In this document: one piece after another, positions 14,273 to 24,233 of the stretch | Numbering within the stretch: position 1 is the stretch's first letter | Layout of the letters: each line of letters opens with the position of its first letter | DNA from: BOG-1112 sp964611335 | GTDB taxonomy: Bacteria > Bdellovibrionota_B > Oligoflexia > Oligoflexales > Bog-1112 | DNA: 64,000 bases | NCBI GenBank assembly: GCA_964611335.1 | Contig: CAZSXR010000002.1 | Span: 620,001 to 684,000 of the forward strand | Direction: 5' to 3' | Position numbers and translations under genes: made by a program | The notes under the pieces: model-generated | Seen by the model: only the letters and a program-made list of their open reading frames with translations | Databases searched by the model: none | What the model was told of the DNA's origin: nothing

Positions 14273-17124
14273 GTGCATCGACACATAAAATTTCGATCAC
14301 CGTAAGCTTCATCAATTCTTGATACTGTAGGCCAATATTTGTTTTCTCGAATGTCCTCATTCGGAAAGCAAGCTTTTTCCCTCGTGTATTCATGATTCCA
14401 TACACTCACTGTAAGGGCATCCATAGTATGTGGAGCATTCTTAAGAACGTTGTCTGTTGGACTAGCACGACCGTCTTCTATATCTTGAATCTCTTTTCGA
14501 ATGGAAATCATTGCATCACAAAAACGATCGATTTCAACTAAACTTTCACTTTCTGTAGGCTCAATCATAAGAGTTCCAGGAACAGGAAAAGAAACGGTTG
14601 GAGCATGAAAGCCATAATCCATGAGTCGTTTTGCAATATCGAAAACTTCGATACCACATGTTTTTTTAAATTTTCTCATATCTACTATGCATTCATGTGC
14701 TACAAAACCATACTCCCCTTTATATAGAATTTCATAATGCTCACTCAGTCTTTTAGCGATGTAGTTGGCATTCAGAATCGCAATTTTTGTTGCATGTTTT
14801 AATCCTTCAAAGCCCATCATCTTTATATAGGCATAGGAAATAGGAAGTATACTTGCATTACCAAAAGGGGCAGATGAAACAGCATGAATCGGTTTGCCCC
14901 CCCCTACATGACTTAGAAGACAATGACCCGGTAAAAAGGGGCTTAAATGCTTTTGAACGGCTATAGGACCTGCACCAGGTCCTCCACCACCGTGAGGAAT
15001 ACAAAAGGTTTTATGTAAGTTAAGATGGCAAACATCTGCACCCAATTCTGCTGGGTAACAGAGGCCTAATTGTGCATTCAAATTAGCTCCGTCCATGTAA
15101 ACCTGACCACCATGCTTATGAACGAGTTCGCAATAGCTTTTAATCTGGCTCTCAAATACACCGTGAGTTGAAGGATATGTGATCATAAAAGTTGAAAGTT
15201 GAGGGCTATATTGTTTCAACTTCGCTTCTAAATCTCCCATATCGACGTTGCCATTCGAATCGCATTCCACACTCACTACTTTCATCCCCGCTAAAACTGC
15301 GCTTGCAGGATTCGTTCCATGCGCAGAGGTTGGGATAAGACAGATATCTCGATGCGATTCACCTCTTGATTTTTGATATTCTTTAATGACTGCTAAACCA
15401 GTGTATTCTCCCTGCGCACCAGAATTGGGCTGCAAAGAGACAGCAGAAAATCCTGTAAGTTTAGCAAGCAAAGACTCAAGTTCATTGAAAAGATGTATAT
15501 ACCCTTCCGTTTGAAAAGCCGGGGCAAAAGGATGAATATCTGAAAACTCTCTCCAAGAAATCGGTTCCATCTCAGAGACGGCATTCAACTTCATAGTACA
15601 TGATCCCAATGGAATCATCGAATGCGTGAGAGATAAATCTTTGTTCTCTAAACGTTTTATATAACGCATCAGCTCTGTTTCAGAGTGATATTTATTAAAC
15701 ACTTCATGTTCTAAAAAAGAAGTCTTTCTGAGAAATTTCTCCGATAAAACAGGAATTAAATTTGTTTCCGTGTATTTAATTTGAATCTTGGCTCCTGAAA
15801 AGATTTCAACAAGATCTTCCAAATCACCTATCTCTGTCGTTTCATCAAGACTTATACCGATTGTATGCTCATTTATTTTTCTAAGGTTGACATGCTTCTT
15901 CCACGCAGCTTCTATATAATTCTGAATAGACTTTTCATCGGAGGATATCTTTATTGTATCGAAGAAAGGTTCTTCATTTACATTTAGACCGTATTTTTGT
16001 AGCAATATTTTCAACTTTAGAGTCATCCCATGAACTCTATTTGCAATATTTTTTAACCCCGAAGCTCCGTGGTATACAGCATACATTGCAGCCATGTTTG
16101 CAAGAAGAGCTTGTGCAGTACAAATATTGCTTGTCGCTTTTTCTCTTCGAATATGTTGTTCACGAGTTTGCAGGGTTAGGCGATAAGCTTTTTTCCCATG
16201 GGCATCTTTGGACACTCCCACTATTCGCCCAGGAATTTTTCGAAGAAATTTCTCGGATGTTGAAAAATACGCAGCATGAGGGCCACCAAAACCAAGAGGA
16301 ACCCCAAATCTTTGGCTATTCCCAATCGCAATATCTGCTCCTAATTCTCCTGGACTCTTTAAAAGAACAAGGCTCAACAGATCTGTTGCAAGACAGCTTA
16401 TAGCCCCATTATTTTTGCATGAATTTATAAAATCTGAGTAATCAACAACAACACCATCTGTTGCAGGATATTGCAACAGTGCTCCAAATAACTTGGAAAA
16501 ATCTGTAAATTTTCTGTGATCACCAATGACGATTTCAATGCCTAGGTTCTTTGCTTTTCCTAAGACCACATCAATAGTTTGAGGATGACACAGATTGGAA
16601 ATAAAATAGATTTTACTTAGATCTCTTCCCGATTCTACAAAACTTAGCAGCAACGCTTCTGCTGCGGCTGTTCCCTCATCGAGAAGAGAGGCATTTGCAA
16701 CAGGAAGACCTGTAAGGTCTTCGATCATAGTTTGAAAATTGAGAAGAGACTCAAGACGACCTTGAGATATTTCGGGTTGATACGGAGTATACTGAGTATA
16801 CCACCCTGGATTTTCAAGAATGTTTCGTTTAATTACAGATGGGACTATGCAATTTGCGTATCCAAGACCTATCCAAGATTTGTAATTTTTATTTTTCGAT
16901 GCGATGGATTTTAGTTCATTTTGAAGTGCAAATTCAGTTAGAGATCCTAAAAACGGTTCTCTATTATTTTTACTTAGAACATCTTGGGGGATGACCTTTT
17001 CAATAAAATCATCTATTGACCTCATTCCCAAAGAATTGAGCATTTTTTGTACGTCACGGTCGTTTGGTCCAATGTGCCTTTTTTGAAATTGGTCACTTCT
17101 GTTATGTGCATCAGCATGAAACAT
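14269..17124 (-). CDS. gcvP: Glycine dehydrogenase (decarboxylating) GcvP
   Basis: PLP enzyme that decarboxylates glycine and loads H protein. At 951 residues it is the fused form (P1 plus P2 in one chain). The N-terminal half has RHIGPNDRDVQKML, GYANCIVPSVI, YTPYQPEISQGRLE and GGPHAAYFS. The C-terminal half has SMIPLGSCTMKLNA, SAHGTNPASAVLAGM, and the PLP-lysine motif LNLHKTFCIPHGGGGPG. It is encoded opposite gcvT and gcvH and converges on them with a 4-base overlap, so it must be transcribed from its own promoter. No lpd is in the window. Confidence 0.96.
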   Translation of the reverse strand: MFHADAHNRSDQFQKRHIGPNDRDVQKMLNSLGMRSIDDFIEKVIPQDVLSKNNREPFLGSLTEFALQNELKSIASKNKNYKSWIGLGYANCIVPSVIKRNILENPGWYTQYTPYQPEISQGRLESLLNFQTMIEDLTGLPVANASLLDEGTAAAEALLLSFVESGRDLSKIYFISNLCHPQTIDVVLGKAKNLGIEIVIGDHRKFTDFSKLFGALLQYPATDGVVVDYSDFINSCKNNGAISCLATDLLSLVLLKSPGELGADIAIGNSQRFGVPLGFGGPHAAYFSTSEKFLRKIPGRIVGVSKDAHGKKAYRLTLQTREQHIRREKATSNICTAQALLANMAAMYAVYHGASGLKNIANRVHGMTLKLKILLQKYGLNVNEEPFFDTIKISSDEKSIQNYIEAAWKKHVNLRKINEHTIGISLDETTEIGDLEDLVEIFSGAKIQIKYTETNLIPVLSEKFLRKTSFLEHEVFNKYHSETELMRYIKRLENKDLSLTHSMIPLGSCTMKLNAVSEMEPISWREFSDIHPFAPAFQTEGYIHLFNELESLLAKLTGFSAVSLQPNSGAQGEYTGLAVIKEYQKSRGESHRDICLIPTSAHGTNPASAVLAGMKVVSVECDSNGNVDMGDLEAKLKQYSPQLSTFMITYPSTHGVFESQIKSYCELVHKHGGQVYMDGANLNAQLGLCYPAELGADVCHLNLHKTFCIPHGGGGPGAGPIAVQKHLSPFLPGHCLLSHVGGGKPIHAVSSAPFGNASILPISYAYIKMMGFEGLKHATKIAILNANYIAKRLSEHYEILYKGEYGFVAHECIVDMRKFKKTCGIEVFDIAKRLMDYGFHAPTVSFPVPGTLMIEPTESESLVEIDRFCDAMISIRKEIQDIEDGRASPTDNVLKNAPHTMDALTVSVWNHEYTREKACFPNEDIRENKYWPTVSRIDEAYGDRNFMCRCT

Positions 17125-17152
17125 TTTTATTCCTTAATGTGTGTGGGAACAT

Positions 17153-18037
17153 CTATGTCTTAGGGAACAAATCCCTATGAGTGACGGTAACATCAACATA
17201 TTCTGAAAATGCTTTGCTCAACTCGGATGCAAGGTATTCCGCAACAAAAACACTTCTATGTTTTCCTCCTGTACATCCAATTCCAATTCTGAAATAATGC
17301 TTTCTTTCTTTATAATATCGAGGAATCAACCACTTATTTAAGTCTAAAAGTTTATCTAAAAAAATCTTCGTTTCTTCCTCCGATTGAATATATTCTCGCA
17401 CGTCTTTCTCAAGCCCGTTTTTTTCTTTTAAATTTTTATTGAAAAATGGATTTCTTAAAAATCGAACATCATACATAGAATCGAGAGGTGCACAAACACC
17501 ATACTTGAAACCAAAGCTTGTAATGGTAATAAATAATTTTCGCGAGAGCCCCTCTGGAAAATAATGTTCTTCAATCTGTAAAGCAAGGTCCTGAGGTGTA
17601 AGTTCCGTTGTATCAATGATATAATCTGCTTTACTTTCTACTAACTCAAGAACCTCTCGCTCTTTTTGAATTGCCATCAAAAGATTCTGTGGTTGAATCT
17701 CAAAGGGATGTTTCCTGCGGCTTGTAGAAAACCTTGTTTGAAGAACATCATCTTGAGTCATCAAAAAGATTATTTCTAACGATCTTTTTTTTCTAAGTTC
17801 TTCTTGAAGTTTAATAAACGCTTTTGTCTGATCGGCAGAATGTATATGGATTCCTAACGCAATACCATTGTCGTTATAAACAGCATTTCTTTCAATAGAC
17901 TCTAAAACCTGCAAGACGAGCTCAAAGGGTAGATTATCAATACAATAAAAACCTAAATCCTCTAGAATCCTTATTGCTGTTCCAAGTCCTGATCCAGATT
18001 GCCCTGTAACAAAAACCAATTTTTTTTTACTTTTCAT
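17153..18037 (-). CDS. rapZ: RapZ/YvcJ-family protein with degenerate P-loop
   Basis: RapZ proteins bind nucleotides and, in enterobacteria, deliver the small RNA GlmZ for decay. The 294-residue product has LEDLGFYCIDNLP near the N-terminus and the conserved C-terminal RIGIGCTGGKHRSVFVAEYL and VTHRDL. The family Walker A GxSGSGKS reads GQSGSGLGTA here: the catalytic Lys is Leu, and the following Ser/Thr position is Gly. ATP hydrolysis by this site is therefore doubtful. Its place next to rpoN and lptB matches the conserved proteobacterial order, but hpf and ptsN are missing between rpoN and rapZ. Confidence 0.88.
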   Translation of the reverse strand: MKSKKKLVFVTGQSGSGLGTAIRILEDLGFYCIDNLPFELVLQVLESIERNAVYNDNGIALGIHIHSADQTKAFIKLQEELRKKRSLEIIFLMTQDDVLQTRFSTSRRKHPFEIQPQNLLMAIQKEREVLELVESKADYIIDTTELTPQDLALQIEEHYFPEGLSRKLFITITSFGFKYGVCAPLDSMYDVRFLRNPFFNKNLKEKNGLEKDVREYIQSEEETKIFLDKLLDLNKWLIPRYYKERKHYFRIGIGCTGGKHRSVFVAEYLASELSKAFSEYVDVTVTHRDLFPKT

Positions 18038-18049
18038 AACTTCACTATG

Positions 18050-19465
18050 TTAAAAATATTTTTTTCTTTTACTCGATGGCAAGATACCGATCTGCTCTCT
18101 GTATTTCGCAACCGTTCTTCTAGCCATGTGTACCCCTTTTTCTGAGAGAAATTCTACGATTTTCTGATCTGAAAAAGGTTTCTTTTCATTTTCTGTACTT
18201 ATAATTTCTTTGATAATTTCTTTAACAAAAGAGCTGGATACATCATCTTCATCTGATTTTACAGAGCTTGAAAAAAAGAACTTTAGCTCAAATATCCCGC
18301 GAGGCGTATGCATATATTTTCCACTCGTCACTCTGCTAATTGTTGACTCGTGCATTTCAATAGCCTCTGCCACATCTCTAAGCACCATGGGTTTCAAATA
18401 TCGAATGCCACCTTCTAAAAAATCAAATTGTTTTTCCACGATACATTCTGAAACCCTAAGAATAGTCCTCTGTCTTTGTTGTATACTTTTTATAAGCCAA
18501 TTTGCAGATTTTATTTTTTCTTGCAGATAAGTCTTGTCCGAACCCCTTTGAATAGAATTAGACATTTTTTGATAGTAATCACTTATATGCAGGTCAGGTA
18601 TATTGTCTTCATTTAATGAAACAACCCATTTGTTTGAAATTTTAAATACATATACATCTGGAATGATAATTTGAGCGTCATTGTGTCCAAAAATTTTTCC
18701 CGGAACAGGGTTCAACCCAACTATAGTTGCTACATTTTCATAGACCGTTTGAAGATCAATGCCAAGCTTTTTTGAAATTTGAGAGTAATTTTTTGTTTCG
18801 AGATCTTTGAGATGATTATTAACAATTTTTTCTACAATTCCATTTTTTAATCCAGATTCACGAAGCTGTATATTTAAGCACTCTTCCAGATTTCTTGCTC
18901 CAATTCCAGGAGGATCTAGTCGTTGTATAGTATCTAAAACTCCCTCTACCAAATCAAATTCTACATTTTCATCTTCACAAAACTTCTGTAGGTCTAGATC
19001 TAAATAGCCATGATCTGTAATATTTCCTATGAGTTTTTCGGCTATTTCAAATTCTTTTTTCTCAAATTGAATCTCACCAACTTGAGAAAGTAAATAATCT
19101 TGAAGGGAATCTGATTTTATGATGTTAGACTCAGAAAAATTTTCACTTTCTATGTAATTTATGGCTTGTTTACGGCTTGTTTTTTGCCCACTCAGCACAT
19201 CTGCGCTATTTCTAAATCCTTCAAATTCGACTCGTTGCTCGTCAAAATTATTTTCAGCTATTTCATTCGAGTTTTCATTTAACAATAACTCTGTGTTTTT
19301 TTCTTGTTTAGTGTCTTCTAACGTTGGGTTCTCTATGATTTGATTAGCTACAAATTCTTCGAGTTCTATTCGAGATAACTGTAAAAGTTTGATCGCTTGC
19401 TGAAGCTGAGGAGTCATTAGCAAATTTTGCGTTAATTTAAGACTTTGCTTTAAATCCAATGACAT
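18050..19465 (-). CDS. rpoN: RNA polymerase sigma-54 factor RpoN
   Basis: Alternative sigma factor that needs enhancer-binding AAA+ activators and reads -24/-12 promoters. The 471-residue protein has the Gln/Leu-rich region I (LKLTQNLLMTPQLQQAIKLLQLS), an acidic variable region II (about residues 50-120), the core-binding region, a helix-turn-helix (HESTISRVTSGKYMHTPRGIFELKFFFSS), and the RpoN box ARRTVAKYRE near the C-terminus. AGGA lies seven bases before the ATG. It sits 19 bases after lptB, in the same operon. Confidence 0.96.
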   Translation of the reverse strand: MSLDLKQSLKLTQNLLMTPQLQQAIKLLQLSRIELEEFVANQIIENPTLEDTKQEKNTELLLNENSNEIAENNFDEQRVEFEGFRNSADVLSGQKTSRKQAINYIESENFSESNIIKSDSLQDYLLSQVGEIQFEKKEFEIAEKLIGNITDHGYLDLDLQKFCEDENVEFDLVEGVLDTIQRLDPPGIGARNLEECLNIQLRESGLKNGIVEKIVNNHLKDLETKNYSQISKKLGIDLQTVYENVATIVGLNPVPGKIFGHNDAQIIIPDVYVFKISNKWVVSLNEDNIPDLHISDYYQKMSNSIQRGSDKTYLQEKIKSANWLIKSIQQRQRTILRVSECIVEKQFDFLEGGIRYLKPMVLRDVAEAIEMHESTISRVTSGKYMHTPRGIFELKFFFSSSVKSDEDDVSSSFVKEIIKEIISTENEKKPFSDQKIVEFLSEKGVHMARRTVAKYREQIGILPSSKRKKYF

Positions 19466-19484
19466 TGTCGATTCCTAATCCATA

Positions 19485-20210
19485 TCAAAGTCTAAATTTC
19501 TGTCCTAAATATATATCTCTCACTAATGAACTTGTTGATATTTCTTCAGGTGAACCTTGAGCAATGACTCTACCTTCTGATAAAACATAAGCTCGGTCAC
19601 AAGAACTCAAGGTTTCTCTCACATTATGATCTGTTATAAGAATACCTAAACCTTCTGCCTTTAATTGGGCAATTATCATTTGAATCTCTTGGACAGTAAC
19701 AGGATCCACGCCCGCAAAAGGTTCGTCGAGCAAAAGAAAGTCAGGTTTCGTAATCAATGCTCTTGCAATCTCAACACGCCTTCGCTCACCCCCCGAAAGG
19801 GATAATCCCAAAGAATTTTCAATATGTTTGATGTGAAATTTTTCTAAGAGATCTTCAAGATAGGGGTTCTGCTCTTTTTTCGGAATGTTCACAACTTGCA
19901 TAATGGAAAGTAGATTTTCACGAACTGTTAATTTTCTGAATATAGAAACACTTTGAGGAAGGTAGCTGATCCCCATTTTTGCCCTTAAATGCATTGGCAA
20001 TAATGTTATCTCTTTGTTCCCTAAAAACACATGGCCATCTTGCGGGAAGAGAAGTCCAACTACCATATAAAAACTTGTTGTTTTACCCGCACCATTGGGT
20101 CCCAACAAACCTACAACTTCCCCTCTTTCAACTGAAAAAGAAACGGAATTGACAACAGGTCTACCCTTAAAGGATTTGCTTATATTTTCAGCTCTAAGAT
20201 TCAGACTCAT
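19485..20210 (-). CDS. lptB: LPS export ABC ATPase LptB
   Basis: ATPase of the LptB2FG inner-membrane complex that pulls LPS out of the inner membrane. The 241-residue protein has Walker A GPNGAGKTTS, the Q-loop region ISYLPQSVSIFRKL, signature LSGGERRRVEIA, Walker B FLLLDEPFAGVDP and the H-loop LITDHNVRET. It is 10 bases from lptA and followed by rpoN, as in most Gram-negatives. lptF and lptG are not in the window. Confidence 0.96.
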   Translation of the reverse strand: MSLNLRAENISKSFKGRPVVNSVSFSVERGEVVGLLGPNGAGKTTSFYMVVGLLFPQDGHVFLGNKEITLLPMHLRAKMGISYLPQSVSIFRKLTVRENLLSIMQVVNIPKKEQNPYLEDLLEKFHIKHIENSLGLSLSGGERRRVEIARALITKPDFLLLDEPFAGVDPVTVQEIQMIIAQLKAEGLGILITDHNVRETLSSCDRAYVLSEGRVIAQGSPEEISTSSLVRDIYLGQKFRL

Positions 20211-20220
20211 ATTCCTAGTT

Positions 20221-20829
20221 TCATGGATTTACTACACCCTTAACCTTGTCTACTTTTATCCAACCTGTTTCCAAATTGTAAAAAATGACAGTTCCTGTCA
20301 ATACATCCTCACCCTTAATAACGCGCGCCTTACCTCGGAGAGTTATAAGTTGAGTTCTATTATCAAATTCAGCAGAGTCCCCAAACGCTTTTATGAACTT
20401 CCCTGAAGTTTCATCTCGCTTTGTTATTTTAACTTCTTTTTCAGCTAAAACTCTCTTCACTTCATTCGATTCTTCATCAAGATATATTTTTGCTTCGTCA
20501 GACTCCAGACGAAAGTCATCTTGTGTTACAATCACATTTTTATGCAATTCAACCAAGCCTTCACCCTTTAATCCGGTCAATCCTAAGCCTCTAAAATACA
20601 CGGGGCCCCTTTGTTTAGGATCTCGATGAATAGAAGTATTTTTTCCCACATTTTTTTTATTAGCTGGAACTTCTTGAGTTACTGCTTTGTTCTTTTTTGG
20701 AGTTTTATGAACTTTGTTTGTGATAGATGGGAGACTATCTACCTCATAAGAATCTATAAGATCAGCAAAAGCGGCATTAGCAAAAGATAGAAGTAAAAGA
20801 TAAATAAGATAATTTCTACCTTTTCTCAT
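20221..20829 (-). CDS. lptA: LPS periplasmic bridge protein LptA
   Basis: Periplasmic beta-jellyroll protein that polymerises into the bridge carrying LPS to the outer membrane. The 202-residue protein has a signal peptide (LIYLLLLSFANAAFA), a basic/Asn-rich linker of about 50 residues, and an OstA domain (GEGLVELHKNVIVTQDDFRLESDEAKIYLDEE...). The linker makes it longer than E. coli LptA (185). It ends VKGVVNP, the same seven residues found at the end of LptC. It overlaps lptC by 14 bases. Confidence 0.9.
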   Translation of the reverse strand: MRKGRNYLIYLLLLSFANAAFADLIDSYEVDSLPSITNKVHKTPKKNKAVTQEVPANKKNVGKNTSIHRDPKQRGPVYFRGLGLTGLKGEGLVELHKNVIVTQDDFRLESDEAKIYLDEESNEVKRVLAEKEVKITKRDETSGKFIKAFGDSAEFDNRTQLITLRGKARVIKGEDVLTGTVIFYNLETGWIKVDKVKGVVNP

Positions 20830-21400
20830 ACGGATTCACTACTCCTTTAACCGGCCCAATCAGTTCGATTGTTTCATTTTCAAGATCAAGTTTAAAGCCC
20901 TTTTCAGAGTCAATAGACTGACTTTTAAACACTGCATGTACCGGTTGATCCCCATTCACTAAATTTTTCACCGACCAATAATGCGCTTCTTTAGTATAAA
21001 TGCCAAGGCCTTGACGTTTAATTGACACACCGCCACCTAATAGGGCATCGATAATATTTACGGGACCTTGAAAATCCTCGATCCTATGAGAGGTTAAATT
21101 TGCTTTAACAAAGTTTGCTTTTATTTCTTCTTTTTTGAGGGGCGTATTATTGACATACCTCCATCCACTAATATCACCTTCAATTTCGATATGATCAATA
21201 GTCTTTAAAGAGCCTTTTTTAGCTTCTAGATATTTAATGATTTTTTCATCTAGATATTTAGAATATTTGAAACGATAAAGAGTTAGATAAGGTTGGTTTT
21301 TTAAACTATTAACTGTGACAAATTTTTCTTTTTTTATAAAAACAGACAAAGATAATAAAAACACAAGAAAAAACAAAAATTGTACACTGTTCTTTGACAA
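20816..21400 (-). CDS. lptC: LPS export bitopic protein LptC
   Basis: Inner-membrane-anchored periplasmic protein that passes LPS from LptB2FG to LptA. The 194-residue protein has an N-terminal anchor helix (VQFLFFLVFLLSLSVFI) and an OstA/LptC-type beta domain with motifs such as TSHRIEDFQGPVNIID and GLGIYTKEAHYWSV. The start is TTG 21400 with AGGA seven bases upstream. It lies between kdsD and lptA, the canonical order. Confidence 0.85.
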   Translation of the reverse strand: MSKNSVQFLFFLVFLLSLSVFIKKEKFVTVNSLKNQPYLTLYRFKYSKYLDEKIIKYLEAKKGSLKTIDHIEIEGDISGWRYVNNTPLKKEEIKANFVKANLTSHRIEDFQGPVNIIDALLGGGVSIKRQGLGIYTKEAHYWSVKNLVNGDQPVHAVFKSQSIDSEKGFKLDLENETIELIGPVKGVVNPYEKR

Positions 21401-21425
21401 AAAAAATCCTGTGTTTTAAAAACCC

Positions 21426-22412
21426 TTAAATAATTTTTGCAGAAAGAAGATCATGCAAACGAGCTAGGCCTAATAGTTGATTATTTTCTGACACAACAAA
21501 CAACGATGTGATCTTAAATTCCTCCATCATACCAATAGCCTCAATAGCACGTATCTTAGGAGATATTCTTTTAGGTCCTAATGACATAATATCACCAGTC
21601 TTCATTTTGAAAGCAGCTCCCCCGTGACTCAAAAGAAATCTTCTGAGATCCCCATCAGAAACACACCCTTTTAAGGCTCCTTTTTGATCAACAACAGCAG
21701 CAATTCCAAAATTAGATCTATTCATTCCATCCAGTATGGATTCAAAACTCGAATCTTCAGAGAGAATACAAAGATCATATAAAGGACGCATAAGTTGTTC
21801 TATTAATGTTAAATCTCGTCCGAGACTTCCTCCTGGATGTAATGATGCAAATCTTTCTCTAGTCATCCCTTTAGCTCTCATCGCGGCAACAGCTAGTGCA
21901 TCACCTATTGCCAATGCAACTGTGGATGAAGAAGTAGGGGCAAGACCAAGAGTGTCTGCTTCCATTACTACGCCGCTGTCAATTGTATGATTAGAAATTT
22001 TTGCCAATGTTGAATTCATTACACCTGTAATAGCAATGACTGGCATACCCATCTGCCTTGCATATTTTACAACTGCAATCAATTCTCTCGTTTCTCCTCG
22101 ATTCGAGATAGCGATCAGACAATCCTCACTAGTCATCATTCCAAAATCGCCATGCAACGCTTCTGAAGCATGAATAAACAAGGCGGGGGTTCCTGTACTT
22201 GACATAGTCGCAGCAATTTTTTGACAAATATGCCCTGGCTTACCAAGACCGGTTAAAACGACCTTTCCTTTGCAGTTGTATATTTCTAAAAATGCGTTGT
22301 AAAAAGATTCACCAATTCGGGTTCCCACAACCTGAATAGCTTCGCTTTCCATTTTTAAAACATTTTTCCCGCATTCGATTACGTCCTGTTTTTCCATCTC
22401 AGTCACTCTCAC
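21426..22412 (-). CDS. kdsD: D-arabinose 5-phosphate isomerase KdsD (SIS plus CBS)
   Basis: Interconverts ribulose-5-P and arabinose-5-P, the first step to Kdo for LPS. The 328-residue protein has a SIS domain (VVLTGLGKPGHICQKIAATMSSTGTPALFIH, EALHGDFGM, AISNRGET) and a conserved LGLAPTSSSTVALAIGDALA, then two CBS repeats covering the last ~120 residues. GTG 22412 begins two bases after the pyrG stop; ATG 22397 is an alternative five codons in. Operon with pyrG upstream and lptC downstream. Confidence 0.93.
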   Translation of the reverse strand: MRVTEMEKQDVIECGKNVLKMESEAIQVVGTRIGESFYNAFLEIYNCKGKVVLTGLGKPGHICQKIAATMSSTGTPALFIHASEALHGDFGMMTSEDCLIAISNRGETRELIAVVKYARQMGMPVIAITGVMNSTLAKISNHTIDSGVVMEADTLGLAPTSSSTVALAIGDALAVAAMRAKGMTRERFASLHPGGSLGRDLTLIEQLMRPLYDLCILSEDSSFESILDGMNRSNFGIAAVVDQKGALKGCVSDGDLRRFLLSHGGAAFKMKTGDIMSLGPKRISPKIRAIEAIGMMEEFKITSLFVVSENNQLLGLARLHDLLSAKII

Positions 22413-22414
22413 CC

Positions 22415-24037
22415 CTAATTTTTAACGCTCTTCTGTTCAACTGCAGCTCTAACAAGCTGGGTAAAAAGAGGATGTGCTTCCATAGGACGACTTTTCAACT
22501 CAGGATGGAATTGACATCCCACAAACCAAACATGATCTTTCAATTCAACAATTTCAACAAGATCAGCATCTAAATATAGGCCACTGAAAATCACACCTTT
22601 GACTTCAAACTGTTCCCTGTATGCATTGTTAAATTCATATCGATGCCTATGCCTCTCACTGATGTTTTTCTTTGCATATGCCTTTTGAACTTTTGTATCC
22701 GATTTCAGAGCACATGGGTATTCACCTAACCTCATTGTCGCTCCCTTGTTCGACACATGAATTTGATCATCCATAAGGTGAACGATTGGATGCGCTGTTT
22801 CCGGTTGAAACTCCACACTATTTGCATCTTTCAAATCCAAAACATTTCTTGCAAATTCAACCAAAGCCAACTGCATTCCCAAACAAATACCCAAGAAAGG
22901 AACTTTGTTTTTTCGAGCATACGAAATAGCAAGTATTTTACCTTCGATCCCCCTCTCTCCAAAACCTCCTGGTATTATAATACCATCCAGATTTTCTAAA
23001 AAAGATGCTACATTGTCTTCCGTTAAAGCGACAGCATCAATATATCTCGCTTTTACTTGTGTCTCATTTGCAATCCCTGCGTGAACCAATGCCTCACTTA
23101 TAGATTTATAAGCATCCACAACATTTATATACTTACCTATCACCCCTATTGTGCAAGTTTTTTTAGGGTTCTTAAGTCTCTCACCAATGAGAATCCATTC
23201 CTTAAGGTCAGGTTTTCTAGTCCAAATATTTAAACTATCTACAATAGTTTGATCGAGTCCTTGCTCATGAAGAATCAAAGGAAGTTGATAGATGCTTTCA
23301 ACATCTCGTGCTTCAAAAACATTATTCCTCTTCACATTGCAAAATACTGCAATCTTTTTTCTAAGCTCTTCAGAAACTTCTCTATCTGCTCTGCAAAGTA
23401 AAATGTCAGGTTGAATACCAATTGAACGAAGTTCTTTTACGGAATGTTGAGTGGGTTTTGTTTTTAACTCTTGCGCAGCTGCTATGTAAGGTACGAGCGT
23501 AAGATGAATGCATAAAACACTCTCACTCCCGAGTTCATATCGAATCTGACGAATAGTTTCTAGAAAGGGTAAGCTTTCGATATCACCTACAGTCCCTCCA
23601 ATTTCTACTATCGATATATCCGCGCCTTCTGACGCTTTAAATATATTTGCTTTTATCTGATCTGTTATATGCGGAACGACCTGAACAGTCGTACCTAAAT
23701 AATCCCCCTTTCTTTCGCGGGAAAGCACCTCATCGTAAACCTTCCCAGCGGAGAAACTATTCGATTTACTCAAGGAGGCGCGGGTAAATCTCTCATAGTG
23801 GCCTATATCAAGATCCGTCTCCGCGCCATCTCTCGTTACAAACACCTCGCCATGTTGAACTGGGCTCATGGTGCCTGGGTCAATGTTGATGTAAGGATCT
23901 GCTTTACTAAGCACGACCTTAAGGCCTCTTGTCTCGAGCAAAGCCCCCGTACATGCTGAAATAATCCCTTTGCCCAGCGAAGACACTACCCCACCGGTAA
24001 TAAAAATAAATTTTGTATGGCGATTTTTTGTCAACAT
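22415..24037 (-). CDS. pyrG: CTP synthase
   Basis: Aminates UTP to CTP using glutamine, feeding nucleic acids and CMP-Kdo. The 540-residue protein has the N-terminal synthetase domain (FIFITGGVVSSLGKGI P-loop, DPYINIDPGTMSPVQHGEVFV, ETDLDIGHYERF) and a C-terminal class I glutamine amidotransferase domain (GGFGERG, the catalytic Cys in PFLGICLGMQLA, and QFHPEL with the catalytic His/Glu). AGGA precedes the ATG. It heads the pyrG-kdsD-lptC-lptA-lptB-rpoN-rapZ operon. Confidence 0.97.
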   Translation of the reverse strand: MLTKNRHTKFIFITGGVVSSLGKGIISACTGALLETRGLKVVLSKADPYINIDPGTMSPVQHGEVFVTRDGAETDLDIGHYERFTRASLSKSNSFSAGKVYDEVLSRERKGDYLGTTVQVVPHITDQIKANIFKASEGADISIVEIGGTVGDIESLPFLETIRQIRYELGSESVLCIHLTLVPYIAAAQELKTKPTQHSVKELRSIGIQPDILLCRADREVSEELRKKIAVFCNVKRNNVFEARDVESIYQLPLILHEQGLDQTIVDSLNIWTRKPDLKEWILIGERLKNPKKTCTIGVIGKYINVVDAYKSISEALVHAGIANETQVKARYIDAVALTEDNVASFLENLDGIIIPGGFGERGIEGKILAISYARKNKVPFLGICLGMQLALVEFARNVLDLKDANSVEFQPETAHPIVHLMDDQIHVSNKGATMRLGEYPCALKSDTKVQKAYAKKNISERHRHRYEFNNAYREQFEVKGVIFSGLYLDADLVEIVELKDHVWFVGCQFHPELKSRPMEAHPLFTQLVRAAVEQKSVKN

Positions 24038-24233
24038 CTTCTGTCCTAGCGCCTCGCGCAGATACTTTAATAAAAACCTAGAAAATTTAATAAGAAATTA
24101 AACCATTACATCTATCAGTTCGTGATTTGTCTTTCTACCAATATTCGAATTTTTGAGGGGAGGATTTACCTAAATCAGACAACTTGTTAAAATCAATTAA
24201 GATTCACAGCTTAATTATATAAGGGGCATTGAT

